From Sphingobium chungbukense (lineage in GTDB: Bacteria > Pseudomonadota > Alphaproteobacteria > Sphingomonadales > Sphingomonadaceae): 63,883 nt of DNA. The first letter of the stretch is position 1. Each line of letters opens with the position of its first letter. The position numbers and the translations under genes were made by a program. A model generated the notes under the pieces. That model saw nothing but the letters and a program-made list of their open reading frames with translations. It did no database searches and had not been told where the DNA came from. The stretch spans positions 1 to 63,883 of the forward strand of contig NZ_LBIC01000008.1 of assembly GCF_001005725.1 (NCBI RefSeq). Direction: 5' to 3'. This document shows, piece by piece, positions 51,286 to 60,681 of this stretch.

Positions 51286-53676
51286 TCAACTTGAGCGCCG
51301 GTGGTTGTGGAAGATCGGGAGCCAGACAGCAGGGTCGCGGCCGTGTTCTGCGATTACGTCACATGCGACTGCGGTGGTTTCTGCGCGGCCCGACAGGACA
51401 GCCAGTTCATTGTCGAGGCCCGTCAGGTCCAGTTCCACGACGACTGAATCATGCCCCTGTTTCACCAGGAACTTGTGCGACTCTGGCGACAGCTCTTCGC
51501 GGATCAGCGCAAATTCGGCTTCGGTCATGGAGAAGCCATCGATATAATCGCGGCGCTGCCCGTTCGGGTTGGGCAGCATGATCTTGGTTGCCACCTGCTC
51601 TAGAATCGAATGGCTTATGTCGCTTTTGAGCGCATCGCCGGGAGATTGGGTGGCGAACACCATCAGCGCATTGCGCTTACGATATGTCTTCAGCCCGTCC
51701 TGGGCGAAGCTGCGAAATGCGTTGTCGCCGAGCGCCTTCCAGAACTCGTCTATCACGATCATCGTGCGGTCGCCGGTCAACATCTTGTCGATCCGGTGAA
51801 ACAGATAGAGCATCAGGGGCGCGCGGATGTCGGCATTGTCGAGGAAATCGGTCATGTCGAAGCCGATGAAACGGGCATCGAGCGCCATTTCATCTTCTGC
51901 GTTGTCGAACGCCCACCCCAGCGCGCCGCGTGAGGTCCATTTCTCCAGCCTCGCCCCAACACCGCCTTCGTCGGCCATGCCGAGCATCGTGCGCAGCGCA
52001 TCGAGGGATCGCGCGGCCGAGGGCAATTTCATGACGGCGGCAATGCCATCATCGATCCGCCTCTCTTCCTGTACCGAGATCGGTCGACCTTCGGCACGGA
52101 CGAGCTGACGAACCCAGAGCGACAGCCATGCTCGATCTTCTGGCGTATCGGCCAGGGCCTTCAATGGTGCGAAGCCGGTTGGCGTGCCATTGGCCAACGT
52201 CAGATAGGTGCCACCGCTGGCCAGCACGAAAATCTGAGCGCCCCGATCCTTATCGATGAAAATCTGCCGTGCGCCGGTCTTTTCAGCCTGAGCCATCAGG
52301 AAGTTGAGCAGGACAGTCTTTCCGCCGCCTGTAGGACCGATGACCATCGTGTGGCCGACATCGCGCTTGTGGAAGCTGAAGAAATACGGGCTTCGCGCGC
52401 TTGTCTTGAGGAGCGCAATGGCATCCCCCCAATGATTGCCGGTCGCTCTCCCTGCGGGATAGGTATGGAACGGCGCGAAGGCCGCGAAATTGAGCGACGT
52501 GATCGGTGCTGGCCGTGCGCGCCACGCAAAATTGCCTACGAGCTGGCTCCAATAGGCCGCTTCCAAGGCCGCCCCCTCGCGCGCCGCCACCATGCCCGTA
52601 TCGGCGAGGGCCGCTCGCGCGATCGACATATGATCGCGGAGGGATTTGAGGCTCCCTCCATATACCGCGAGCGTGAAATGATGGTCGCCTAGTACGAAGC
52701 GGTTCGACATGAGATCGTCAGCGGCATCGACCAGATCATGCATCTGGCTGATGGCCCGATCGTCGGCGTTCTCCATCTGCCGCTGCCGCAGGCGGAACCG
52801 CTCGGCCGCTGTGGCGCGGCTCAGGAACGTGAAGGACTGCGTGAGCACAAAGCCGAAATCGACGGCCAGCAGGGATTCAAACTGGCGGGGCGTGGTGAAG
52901 GCGGGATATTCCCGAATGCCGAACACGCCTCCGAACGAGCTGCGATCGGCGTCGCGCACTTCCACTGTCTCGCCACCGAAAATGACCCGTTGCCGATACA
53001 GGGCACTGCCCAGATGGCCACGGATGATCGGCACGCGCCGATGGCGTCCCGTCATCACCATTTCCGCGACTTCGAGGGGTTCGGAGAATTTCAGGCCGTT
53101 ATGCCCATAGATGGCGAGGCGGCGCGGCTCGCAGCGTGCCATCAGCTTTTCAAAATCGCGCGCTTTATCCTCAAGGAACTCAATCAGATCGTCATCCACC
53201 GCATCGGCAGCGGATTGGATCTTCGCCTTGGAGCGGAAGAGATGGATCAGCTTGTCAGCGCCATGCACGGCAGGCCGCGCGAGGATGGTGACGAAGAAGC
53301 GGTTGATGAACATCCGCTCCTGATTGACGCGCGCAAAATAGGCAGCATCGAGATCGCGGGCGAACTTCGACCGGAAATTGCCGCCCGGATACTGCTCCAC
53401 CCGCGCCCTGACCAGATGCGACCAGACCGAAAGCCGATCGTCATGGAGGTTGCGCAGCATCCCGTTGAGCTTGGAATGCCAGTCATTGAGGTCGCGGACA
53501 TCGGCAGTTTCGAAGGCGCGACCCTGTAACTCGAAAGTGAGCATGATCGCACCGGAATCGAGAACGATCATCTCTTCATTGATGTGACGCGCATAAGGGA
53601 GAAACTTCGTCGGAAGGACTTCCTTGAGAGCCACTTTCATGGGCACTTGAGTCGAGAGGCGGTCCATCTTAGCCAC
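51286..53676 (-). CDS. virB4: VirB4 ATPase
   Basis: 796 residues, usual length. FLPYARHINEEMIVLDSGAI starts the CagE/TrbE N-terminal domain. Walker A VIGPTGGGKTVLLNFLMAQA near residue 443 and Walker B TMIVIDEFWKALG near 650. LMVFATQSPGDALKSDISHS is the conserved Gln-Ser motif. The largest and most conserved ATPase of the secretion system. It overlaps virB3 by 8 bases. Confidence 0.96.
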   Translation of the reverse strand: MAKMDRLSTQVPMKVALKEVLPTKFLPYARHINEEMIVLDSGAIMLTFELQGRAFETADVRDLNDWHSKLNGMLRNLHDDRLSVWSHLVRARVEQYPGGNFRSKFARDLDAAYFARVNQERMFINRFFVTILARPAVHGADKLIHLFRSKAKIQSAADAVDDDLIEFLEDKARDFEKLMARCEPRRLAIYGHNGLKFSEPLEVAEMVMTGRHRRVPIIRGHLGSALYRQRVIFGGETVEVRDADRSSFGGVFGIREYPAFTTPRQFESLLAVDFGFVLTQSFTFLSRATAAERFRLRQRQMENADDRAISQMHDLVDAADDLMSNRFVLGDHHFTLAVYGGSLKSLRDHMSIARAALADTGMVAAREGAALEAAYWSQLVGNFAWRARPAPITSLNFAAFAPFHTYPAGRATGNHWGDAIALLKTSARSPYFFSFHKRDVGHTMVIGPTGGGKTVLLNFLMAQAEKTGARQIFIDKDRGAQIFVLASGGTYLTLANGTPTGFAPLKALADTPEDRAWLSLWVRQLVRAEGRPISVQEERRIDDGIAAVMKLPSAARSLDALRTMLGMADEGGVGARLEKWTSRGALGWAFDNAEDEMALDARFIGFDMTDFLDNADIRAPLMLYLFHRIDKMLTGDRTMIVIDEFWKALGDNAFRSFAQDGLKTYRKRNALMVFATQSPGDALKSDISHSILEQVATKIMLPNPNGQRRDYIDGFSMTEAEFALIREELSPESHKFLVKQGHDSVVVELDLTGLDNELAVLSGRAETTAVACDVIAEHGRDPAVWLPIFHNHRRSS

Positions 53677-54013
53677 GGCGGCCGAACCCTTTGCGAGCTA
53701 TGCCCTTGAGGGGGAGGGGGGTGTAACTCGATCCACCCCAGAAGGTGCGGTTGCGGTTCGCCGCCTTGGTGCGGAAAAAGAGGAACATCAGCCGAAATGC
53801 GTTGACGTCCTGACGCACGACAAGCCGGGCCAGGCCATAGCAGACCCCCGCCGTGACGAGCGCATAGATCGGGTTGTTGGTCCCGATCAGGACGATGGCC
53901 GAGACCAGCAGGATAGGCACTGCCGCTTCAATCGGAATGCCCGCCCACAGGGCAGGCCGCGTCACGGCAAGGAACAGCGTATTGCGCGCTATATCTTCTC
54001 TGTCATCGGCCAT
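53669..54013 (-). CDS. virB3: VirB3 inner-membrane protein
   Basis: 114 residues. NTLFLAVTRPALWAGIPIEA is the VirB3 start and the following hydrophobic stretch spans the membrane twice. The C-terminal part LFFRTKAANRNRTFWGGSSY is cytosolic. It works with VirB4 in pilus assembly. Separate from VirB4 here, with 8 bases of overlap. Confidence 0.92.
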   Translation of the reverse strand: MADDREDIARNTLFLAVTRPALWAGIPIEAAVPILLVSAIVLIGTNNPIYALVTAGVCYGLARLVVRQDVNAFRLMFLFFRTKAANRNRTFWGGSSYTPLPLKGIARKGFGRRG

Positions 54014-54073
54014 AGCTGCCTCCCTTGCTGCGACGGTTGCGGCGGCCCGATCCGGGATCGGGCCGCGAGGTCA

Positions 54074-54451
54074 TCAGGCTGAGCCTGCGATCTGATCCAC
54101 GATCCACGGTGCGGAGAAGATGATCGCGATGCCGATGATGACCGTCACCAGCGCGCCGGTATTGACCCTGCCCATCAGCCATCCCGCGCCAGCAATGATG
54201 ACGGCAATTACCGCCAGAGCGCGCAGCAGGCCGTTGCTGAGCAAGCCCAGCACATTATTGGCGAAGCCTTCCAAATTGGCGGATTGGGCATAGGCAGGGT
54301 CCGGTGTTGCGATTGCGGCGAGGCCGACGATCGCAACCGAGGCGGCGATCGTTGCTGTCTTGCGCTGGTGCGGCGAAGCCGCCCCTACGATCCGCTGGAA
54401 TTTGGATCGCACAGACGTTGTGGGGGTGTCCCTTGATGCGAGAGATTTCAT
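54074..54451 (-). CDS. virB2: VirB2 major pilin
   Basis: 125 residues from the ATG at 54451 (GGAGGA upstream). A long signal region ends in DPAYAQ, then two hydrophobic helices, LGLLSNGLLRALAVIAVIIA and GALVTVIIGIAIIFSAPWIV, as in VirB2/TrbC pilins. The ATG overlaps the virB1 stop (TGATG). It builds the mating pilus. Confidence 0.92.
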   Translation of the reverse strand: MKSLASRDTPTTSVRSKFQRIVGAASPHQRKTATIAASVAIVGLAAIATPDPAYAQSANLEGFANNVLGLLSNGLLRALAVIAVIIAGAGWLMGRVNTGALVTVIIGIAIIFSAPWIVDQIAGSA

Positions 54452-55119
54452 CAGCTTCCTCCTGTTTCCGCATTGCGCGCACGCTCGTAAGCGGCTCGGG
54501 AGAAGACATCCCAAGCCGGGGGTGGGGGTGGTGCCGTTCGAGCTGGACTGCGATCGGGCATGTTTTCGGCGACCAAATCGGCCAGCATCGTGCGGGGCGG
54601 GTTGGTCTGCGGATCGGGAGCCGTCGGGCTATAGGCAACGGGTGAGATTCCGTCCGCTACGCCGGCGTTGTTCAGCACGCGGCCAACATAGCCGTTGCGA
54701 AAACCTCGCGTCGTGGAGCCGGTGTTATACATGGACAGCGCGACCCGGAGCGCCTCCTGTGGTAGCCTTCCGTCGCGGACCTGGTGATAGTTGCCCGCCA
54801 ACACCTTCCCAGCAGCGCCGATATTTGTGCAGGGATCGAATACATTATCCCATGTCAGGCCCAGCGCGGCCATGTTGTTCGAATTTATCTGGCCCAGGCC
54901 GAGATCGACGGAGTGGCCCTGTGCGATAAACGCGCGGGCCACCCGCGCCGCATCGACAGCATTGGTCGGGCGAGCGGGCTGGCGGGCGACCCCGTTGACG
55001 TTGAGGGCGAACTGATAGCCCTTGCTCTCAGTGTGGACCACGGCGACGATCGTGGATGGGGCCACGCCCGATGCACATTGCGACGCGAGGCCCAGGATTG
55101 CTGCCGTGGTGAATTGCAT
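54451..55119 (-). CDS. virB1: VirB1 lytic transglycosylase
   Basis: 222 residues. VAPSTIVAVVHTESKGYQFA holds the catalytic Glu, and DLGLGQINSNNMAALGLTWD with NIGAAGKVLAGNY completes the SLT fold. No classical signal peptide is visible, which is common for VirB1. The Pro-rich C-terminus is flexible. It opens the peptidoglycan for the channel. It overlaps the gene upstream by one base. Confidence 0.93.
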   Translation of the reverse strand: MQFTTAAILGLASQCASGVAPSTIVAVVHTESKGYQFALNVNGVARQPARPTNAVDAARVARAFIAQGHSVDLGLGQINSNNMAALGLTWDNVFDPCTNIGAAGKVLAGNYHQVRDGRLPQEALRVALSMYNTGSTTRGFRNGYVGRVLNNAGVADGISPVAYSPTAPDPQTNPPRTMLADLVAENMPDRSPARTAPPPPPAWDVFSRAAYERARNAETGGS

Positions 55120-55496
55120 TATTGCGGCCCCCCAGGGACGGCGCTGGCTTCCGCTGCCGCAATGTCGGCCTCGCTCGGGACCGTGTAGGTGTTCCGGCTT
55201 CCGTCATGCATGGTCATGACGACAAAGCCGGGGCGACCATTTTTCGGCTTCGTGTATTTTGCGGCGGACACGCCACCCGCGCTACAGGTTGGAAAACCGC
55301 CACCGAACGCCAGACTGCGCAGCAATTTGCGGATGGGTGGAACGCACTGCGCATATTGCATCCAGCCACCCGGATTGCTGGCGCACAGCAGGACTTCGCA
55401 AGCCCATGTCCCGTCAGAGGCCATGGCTGGGGACGGTGTTGCCGAGGACAGCATCAAAGCGGATGCGGCGATCGGTAGGGACAAGCGATTTCGCAT
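55119..55496 (-). CDS. TrbM-like exported protein, first gene of the transfer operon
   Basis: 125 residues. The signal peptide ends AMASDG. TWACEVLLCASNPGGWMQYA, QCVPPIRKLLRSLAFGGGFP and the four spaced Cys match TrbM-type proteins of conjugation systems. The C-terminal third is Ala-rich. It leads the operon. Its promoter should lie in the 106 bases before 55603. Function in the family is poorly known. Confidence 0.75.
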   Translation of the reverse strand: MRNRLSLPIAASALMLSSATPSPAMASDGTWACEVLLCASNPGGWMQYAQCVPPIRKLLRSLAFGGGFPTCSAGGVSAAKYTKPKNGRPGFVVMTMHDGSRNTYTVPSEADIAAAEASAVPGGPQ

Positions 55497-55602
55497 GTTT
55501 TCACCTCTCTTGGGAAAACACCTTAAATCGCTTTTTCGACTCTGCCTAGACTGCGAAGGACTCGCAATAAGTGCTGTTCACCGTTTGACCGACAGTTTGC
55601 CG

Positions 55603-55893
55603 TCAGAAACGGGATGGGTCGTTCCATAGAGGGGATGGGTTGACGCCGATCACTAAACTATAGCGATAAGCCGTAACGACGTGGCGAATTGCAGAAGAAA
55701 CCTTTGAATATAAACGGATTCTCTTCTTGTCGTAGAGCGCCACATGGTAGGGGGTCGATCCACGCCAGCTAACGCGGACATTGATGTACCACTTGCCGTC
55801 GTCGTCGCGCTGATGCAACTGAACGTCGGTGATGGTCCCGGCGACTGGGCGGTGTGAGGTCAGCTCGCGCTCTAGGATCAGTTCGAGTTCCAT
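55603..55893 (-). CDS. small hypothetical protein upstream of the transfer operon
   Basis: 96 residues from the ATG at 55893 (MELELILERELTSHRPVAGT). Starts at 55920 or 55926 would add up to 11 residues, and none has a strong ribosome site. The sequence looks beta-rich (ITDVQLHQ, WYINVRVSWRG). No known motif. Same direction as the transfer operon, so perhaps a regulator, but nothing shows it. Confidence 0.5.
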   Translation of the reverse strand: MELELILERELTSHRPVAGTITDVQLHQRDDDGKWYINVRVSWRGSTPYHVALYDKKRIRLYSKVSSAIRHVVTAYRYSLVIGVNPSPLWNDPSRF

Positions 55894-55985
55894 TTTCCCC
55901 CGTGTAGCGATTTCTATCATTTTCACTGGTGATTAGTCGTTGCTTCCGTTAGCCATAGGGTAAGTGGCAAGTGAGAGGAGGTCCA

Positions 55986-56870
55986 GTGAGCGGACGCGAT
56001 CCCGACGCCGTTGCGCGCGATGCAGACCGCATCGTGCGCCAGCTCGGCGGCAAATGGCATGGCGACTACGCGATGTGTCGATGCCCGGCCCATGCTGATG
56101 GCGATCCCAGCCTTTCCGTGCGGGTCGGCAGCCGCGCGGTCCTGTTTCATTGTTTTGCCGGCTGCACGTCCGACGCGATTGTCGAGGCAATGCGCAAGGG
56201 GCGCTTCGCTCCGTCGCACGATCATGATCCCGGTCAGCGCCATGAAGGCGGAAAAGGGGATTTCAACAAACTCGCGGTCTCAATCTGGCGCTTTGCTGAT
56301 CCCTTTGCGGGCAGTCTGGCTGAGCAATATATGCGCGCCCGCGCGATTATCCCTGTCGGGGTCAATGCGCGGTTCGATGCGCGCTGCCAGCTCGGTGCAG
56401 GAGAAGAGAAAGCGTTTGCGCCTGCCCTGATTGTGCCCGTGGAGGAAGACGGCGGGGTTGTCGCAATCCATCGGACCTTCCTACGTGCCGATGGTCTCGA
56501 CAAGGCCGATGTGCCTAAGCCGAAGCGGATGCTCGGTAATACCGGTGGCGGCGCCGTGCGCTGGGGTGGCATTCCTAGCGATGGCATCCTGCGTTTGGCT
56601 GAAGGTGTCGAGGAAGCGGCGAGCGTCATGAACATGCTGGCCCCGGAAACCTATGTCTGGCCCGTCCTTGGCATCGAACGGTATCAGACCGTGACCATTC
56701 CGGAGAGCATCCGAAAGATCATCATCTACAGTCAGCACGGGATCGAGGCAGCCCGCGCGATCAAGCGGGCCGAACCCCATATGAAGGGCAACGGTCGCCA
56801 GCTCGTCGTCAAACTTCCGCCCAATGATGGCGACTGGAATGATCTTCTGCGCGATATCCGCGCGCAATGA
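55986..56870 (+). CDS. Toprim/CHC2-type primase-like protein
   Basis: 294 residues from a GTG with GAGGAGG 5 bases before it. CRCPAHADGDPSLSVRVGSR and LFHCFAGCTSDAIVEAMRKG form a CHC2-type zinc site. The second half has a Toprim-like domain: GILRLAEGVEEAASVMNMLA with the acidic EGVEEA, and the later PPNDGDWNDLLRDI. Such proteins may prime DNA synthesis after transfer. It is divergent from the transfer operon and overlaps the thermonuclease gene. Confidence 0.83.
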   Translation: MSGRDPDAVARDADRIVRQLGGKWHGDYAMCRCPAHADGDPSLSVRVGSRAVLFHCFAGCTSDAIVEAMRKGRFAPSHDHDPGQRHEGGKGDFNKLAVSIWRFADPFAGSLAEQYMRARAIIPVGVNARFDARCQLGAGEEKAFAPALIVPVEEDGGVVAIHRTFLRADGLDKADVPKPKRMLGNTGGGAVRWGGIPSDGILRLAEGVEEAASVMNMLAPETYVWPVLGIERYQTVTIPESIRKIIIYSQHGIEAARAIKRAEPHMKGNGRQLVVKLPPNDGDWNDLLRDIRAQ

Positions 56871-57457
56871 AGCTGTTTCCTGGTTTGCCGAACCATCAAC
56901 GGATTCTCATGGCCGTAATGTTTGCTGCGGTGTCCGTCTATGCTCTCGCGCAGCAGAAGGAGCGGGCAGCCAATATTGTCTCGCTTCGCCTCAATGACGC
57001 GGCCCCCAGGGTTATAGACGGCGACACGCTGGACGTCTCCGGCTCGCGTGTGCGGATTGTCGGCATAGACGCGCCTGATGACGATCGGCTGCGTCTCAAG
57101 CAGGCTTCCACGCTCACCTTGCAGGGCCTTATCGACCGCGATGGCGGTGTCGAATGCGCGACGAGCCTGTTCGATGTCGCCCTGCAGCGCGAGAAGCAAT
57201 GCCGTAGCCCTGCGACCAGCTATGGTCGCTTGAATCTTTCCTGCCGGTTCAAGGCGAACAGGGCGAGCCTCGCTGCTACCATGGTCGCGCAAGGCTATGC
57301 TGTCGATTACCGGCGATACTCCGGTGGTGCCTATGTGAAGCTGATGCAAAGCGCCGCCCGTGATCGCCGCGGGCTATGGGGTCAGGATTATGAAGGAATG
57401 CGCCAATTGGCGATCGAGCGCGCCAGTCTGCCTAGCGGGTGTAAGCCAGGAAAATAG
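56867..57457 (+). CDS. thermonuclease (SNase-like) family protein
   Basis: 196 residues. A helix at about 13-29 (ILMAVMFAAVSVYALAQ) is a signal or anchor. RVIDGDTLDVSGSRVRIVGI and DAPD hold the catalytic Asp and Arg of the SNase fold. SYGRLNLSCRF stands where the Gly-Arg of the second half is expected, and SAARDRRGLWG closes the domain. The ATG overlaps the primase-like stop. Probably exported. Nucleases of this type are frequent on conjugative plasmids, but the task is not known. Confidence 0.83.
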   Translation: MKLFPGLPNHQRILMAVMFAAVSVYALAQQKERAANIVSLRLNDAAPRVIDGDTLDVSGSRVRIVGIDAPDDDRLRLKQASTLTLQGLIDRDGGVECATSLFDVALQREKQCRSPATSYGRLNLSCRFKANRASLAATMVAQGYAVDYRRYSGGAYVKLMQSAARDRRGLWGQDYEGMRQLAIERASLPSGCKPGK

Positions 57458-57587
57458 CGAGGCCGTCTTGCAAGAGTCAGCTCGTCTCAAGAAGACGGCG
57501 ATTTGCAATCGACCGCCGCCCATGATATTCATATCGATCTAAGATATTGAAATATTTAACATAATTCCTATTATCGTACTTCTGCGC

Positions 57588-59259
57588 TGTAAGTGCCAGA
57601 TAGAAATGGCACCCTGCGCTAGATAGAGATGACACCCCAGGCGTCGTCCCGCGGATATTGGTGGCATGGCTTTCCTGCGGGTCAGGAGAGCACGCATATG
57701 ACGGTGCTGACGATGAGCCATGGCGAACTTTCGCGATATGATACGCTGTTGCGCGTGGAGCGGGGCGAGCTTCGGGTTGAGGACGCGGCCGGATTGCTGG
57801 GATTGAAGCGGAGGCAGATATTCCGATTGCTCAATCGACTGCGATCTGAAGGCGTATCCGGTCTGGTCTCGCGCAAGCGCGGCCGGCCCAGTAACCGGCG
57901 GTACAGCGATGCCATGCGCGATCAGATTGTGGCGATTGTGCGCGAACACTACGCGGATTTCGGTCCGACGCTCGCGCGTGAGTACCTGATCGAACGTCAT
58001 GGGATCACGGTTGCATGCGAGACGCTTCGCCAGATCATGATTGCGGCGGGCCTATGGAAGGACCGCGAAGCACGGCGGCCGCGCCCTTATCAGCCGCGGT
58101 ATCGCCGGGACTGCCGCGGTGAGCTGATCCAGGTCGATGGCTCGAAGCACTGGTGGTTCGAGGACCGCGGACCGCAATGCACGCTGTTGGTCTACATCGA
58201 CGACGCGACCAGCGAGCTCATGCATCTTAAGATGGTCGAGAGCGAGAGTGCGTTCTCCTACATGGATGCGACGCGCGAGTACATCGAGCGGCATGGCAAG
58301 CCGGTAGCGTTCTATTCGGACAAGCACTCGGCGTTCCGCAACAACCGGGCTTCTGCCAATGGCGACGGGATGACCCACTTCGGTCGCGCGATGGAGGCTC
58401 TCAACATCGAGATCATCTGTGCCAACTCGCCACAGGCCAAGGGCCGCGTCGAACGGGCGAATGCGACGCTGCAGGACCGGTTGGTCAAGGCGATGCGGTT
58501 GGAAGGGATATCGACGATCGCCGATGCGAACACGTTCCTGCCCGGCTACATGGAGCGGCACAACGTGCGGTTTGCGAAGCCGGCGTTCGATTCGCGCGAT
58601 CTACACCGGCCGTTGGCTCCACATGACGATTTGCGCACGCAGCTTGTCTGGCGTGAGTGGCGCACAGTCACGCAGGCGTTGGCGCTGCACTATAACAAAG
58701 CGCTGTTCATTCTCGAGCCGGACGAGATCAGCCGTGCACTCGCCGGCAAGCGGGTCGAGGTCTGCGAGTATCCCGATGGCAGCCTTGAGATCCGGCACGG
58801 CGACCATGTCCTGCCTTACCGGATGCACGACAAGATCAGGCAGGTAAATCAGGCGGCGATCGTCGAGAACAAACACCTCGACGCAGCGCTGGCGATGGCC
58901 AAGGCGATGCAGGCACTGCTGCCGCCGCGGAAGCGGAACAACAGCGAACCAAGCCGCCGATCGCAGGGTGCGCACATGTTTCCATCGCCTGCACAGCCGG
59001 ACCAACCACCGGCCAAACGCAAGCGGGGTCGTCCTCCCCTTCCCCGGCTGACGCCTATCGAGGCAGCACAGCGCATGCTTGAGGGCTATTGAGGGGGCCC
59101 ACTGCAAAGCAGCGGGTCCAAAGGCGCTACCAATGCCAGACCAGCGCAGAGGCAGGGGCTACGCTGCACAATACAGAAGGGTTCCGCGCAGCCCCTGCCG
59201 CAACACGCGGTGACATTTCTAAATAGATGAAATAGTGTCTTCTCTAACTTGCCCGAACA
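57588..59259. mobile_element. IS1202/ISNCY-type insertion sequence (1672 bp) with 5-bp target duplication
   Basis: The ends TGTAAGTGCCAGATAGAAAT (left) and TGTTCGGGCAAGTTAGAGAA (right, inverse) agree at about 18 of 25 positions and start with TGT. Inner copies of AGATAG-A-ATG-CACC follow at both ends, probably transposase sites. TGCGC lies just outside each end (57583-57587 and 59260-59264). One intact transposase inside. It inserted between the thermonuclease gene and a cargo gene. Confidence 0.85.
57698..59092 (+). CDS. DDE transposase of the IS1202/ISNCY type
   Basis: 464 residues from the ATG at 57698 (AGGAG upstream). The helix-turn-helix start reads LRVEDAAGLLGLKRRQIFRL. The DDE core has IQVDGSKHWWF, FYSDKHSAFRNN and GRVERANATLQDRLVKAMR. 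The C-terminus is basic (KRKRGRPPLPRLTP). Full length, so the IS may be active. Confidence 0.92.
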   Translation: MTVLTMSHGELSRYDTLLRVERGELRVEDAAGLLGLKRRQIFRLLNRLRSEGVSGLVSRKRGRPSNRRYSDAMRDQIVAIVREHYADFGPTLAREYLIERHGITVACETLRQIMIAAGLWKDREARRPRPYQPRYRRDCRGELIQVDGSKHWWFEDRGPQCTLLVYIDDATSELMHLKMVESESAFSYMDATREYIERHGKPVAFYSDKHSAFRNNRASANGDGMTHFGRAMEALNIEIICANSPQAKGRVERANATLQDRLVKAMRLEGISTIADANTFLPGYMERHNVRFAKPAFDSRDLHRPLAPHDDLRTQLVWREWRTVTQALALHYNKALFILEPDEISRALAGKRVEVCEYPDGSLEIRHGDHVLPYRMHDKIRQVNQAAIVENKHLDAALAMAKAMQALLPPRKRNNSEPSRRSQGAHMFPSPAQPDQPPAKRKRGRPPLPRLTPIEAAQRMLEGY

Positions 59260-59270
59260 TGCGCCTTGGT

Positions 59271-60362
59271 TCATCGGCTGGTCCCCGACCAAGACCGCAC
59301 AATATTTTCGCCCTGTTGAATCATGGCAGTAATTGGATCGCCGTCTGAATTGGCGCCCACCAAGCGACCGGAACGTCCAATCTCTTGAGTTTCCAGCATC
59401 CTGTTCGCGATTTTGTCGGCGTCTTTCGGACCCCACCACTTCAACATGCCCTCCGCCAAGCTGGGCAAGTTATCGATGCGTTCAGGCCCATACATCACAT
59501 ATGGCGCAATTTCCGCCAGCAGTTCGTCGCATGTTGCGAGGATGTAGCGCCTGTTGGCTTCCTCTCCCTTGGAAATGCGCAATGCGAACAGGCTCAAATA
59601 GGTGATATCCCACGCTGCGTTGGCGCAGCCTTCAATCGCTCGGTCCCTATTGGGCGATTGCAGCTTCTTTATCAGTCCAGCACGGTTGCCGCATGTGCCC
59701 CAATATCTGGCTGCAAACAGCAATGCGGGGCCAGCTACTATAAAACCCTCGGCCATCCAGTTGGCCAAGCTGTAGAATTTTTCGATGGGTGCCAAAGGCC
59801 CCAGCTCCAGTTCCGCGATTTTCAGCGTTACGATATAGTTTCTCGTCCAGCGCAGAAGATCGCCAGCAAAATCGAGGCATTCTCTCTCCTTTGCTGCACC
59901 AAGGCTGATATTTGAGGCACGGCCTAGCGCAAGGTCGAGCCATGACTGCACGGCATTTTCATCCGCAGTTCGAAACCATGCGAGTTCGTCCCAAGCTGCC
60001 TCATTTCCTTGCTTTTGAGCCAGTTCGTGGAAAGCCAGACCCGGATCGATATCCCAATCTACCGCCTGCGCAAATGCCATCATCCTCATCGCAGTTTCGG
60101 TTGTCTTGTCGCGTTTGCGGGGTTGCCCCTCACGGGCAATTTCCGCCATGCGCGAGACGATGTTGCGGTCGGGTAAGATCGCAATCGAATATTCTTCGAG
60201 AAACATGGCATGCGCAAGCGCCGGGAGATCCAATAGTCCGCGCTCGGGCAGTATCCATCCTGCAATTAGCGCGGTGCTGTTTCCCAGCAGGCCGGCGACC
60301 TCCAACGTATCATCGAGCGGATAGCCGTCCTTGAGGATGAGAGTGAATTGTCCGTCTTCCAT
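59271..60362 (-). CDS. hypothetical cargo protein, possible PIN-like segment
   Basis: 363 residues, mostly helical. Near residue 63 it reads ILPDRNIVSRMAEIAREG, and near 108 DPGLAFHELA. An Asp-Arg-Asn followed by a Glu some 45 residues later recalls PIN-like nucleases, but weakly. Less GC-rich than the backbone. Stands alone on the minus strand between an IS (7 bases away from the target duplication) and repeat copy B, much as the cassette at 653-2223 stands next to copy A. Function unknown. Confidence 0.55.
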   Translation of the reverse strand: MEDGQFTLILKDGYPLDDTLEVAGLLGNSTALIAGWILPERGLLDLPALAHAMFLEEYSIAILPDRNIVSRMAEIAREGQPRKRDKTTETAMRMMAFAQAVDWDIDPGLAFHELAQKQGNEAAWDELAWFRTADENAVQSWLDLALGRASNISLGAAKERECLDFAGDLLRWTRNYIVTLKIAELELGPLAPIEKFYSLANWMAEGFIVAGPALLFAARYWGTCGNRAGLIKKLQSPNRDRAIEGCANAAWDITYLSLFALRISKGEEANRRYILATCDELLAEIAPYVMYGPERIDNLPSLAEGMLKWWGPKDADKIANRMLETQEIGRSGRLVGANSDGDPITAMIQQGENIVRSWSGTSR

Positions 60363-60460
60363 GGATCTTTCAATTTCTAGGCTGTCTCGATCTATAGGTT
60401 GAGCGATATCGGAACGCCAAGTAACTTGGCTTTATGCTTGGTGGCGCGCTGGACGCGCCG

Positions 60461-60640
60461 GGGGAACGCCAAGGGCGCTGCCCTTTCGTTCCCGAACAAA
60501 AATAGGCCGCCCGTGTAATCCGCTAATCCCGGTGCCCGTCCCCCTGCGGGTGCCGACCAGGCTAACCGGCTCGCCCGCGCCGGCGGTCGATTTTTGCTCC
60601 CCCTCCCCAACCCGTTCCTCGCCGGAACGGCAGGGCCGTG
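60461..60640 (+). repeat. hairpin-rich dispersed repeat, copy B
   Basis: Second copy of the element at 2357-2535. GGGAACG (60462-60468) pairs with CGTTCCC (60487-60493) and AAGGGC with GCCCTT inside. GAACAAAAATA, CCGCCCGTGTA and CGGCGGTCGATTTTTGC are shared nearly without change. It leads into the DUF3768 gene. The 319 bases 60363-60681 hold no gene besides it. Confidence 0.75.
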
Positions 60641-60681
60641 AGGCCGTGGCCTTTCGGCCTGCTGACTAGGAGGATCACATC

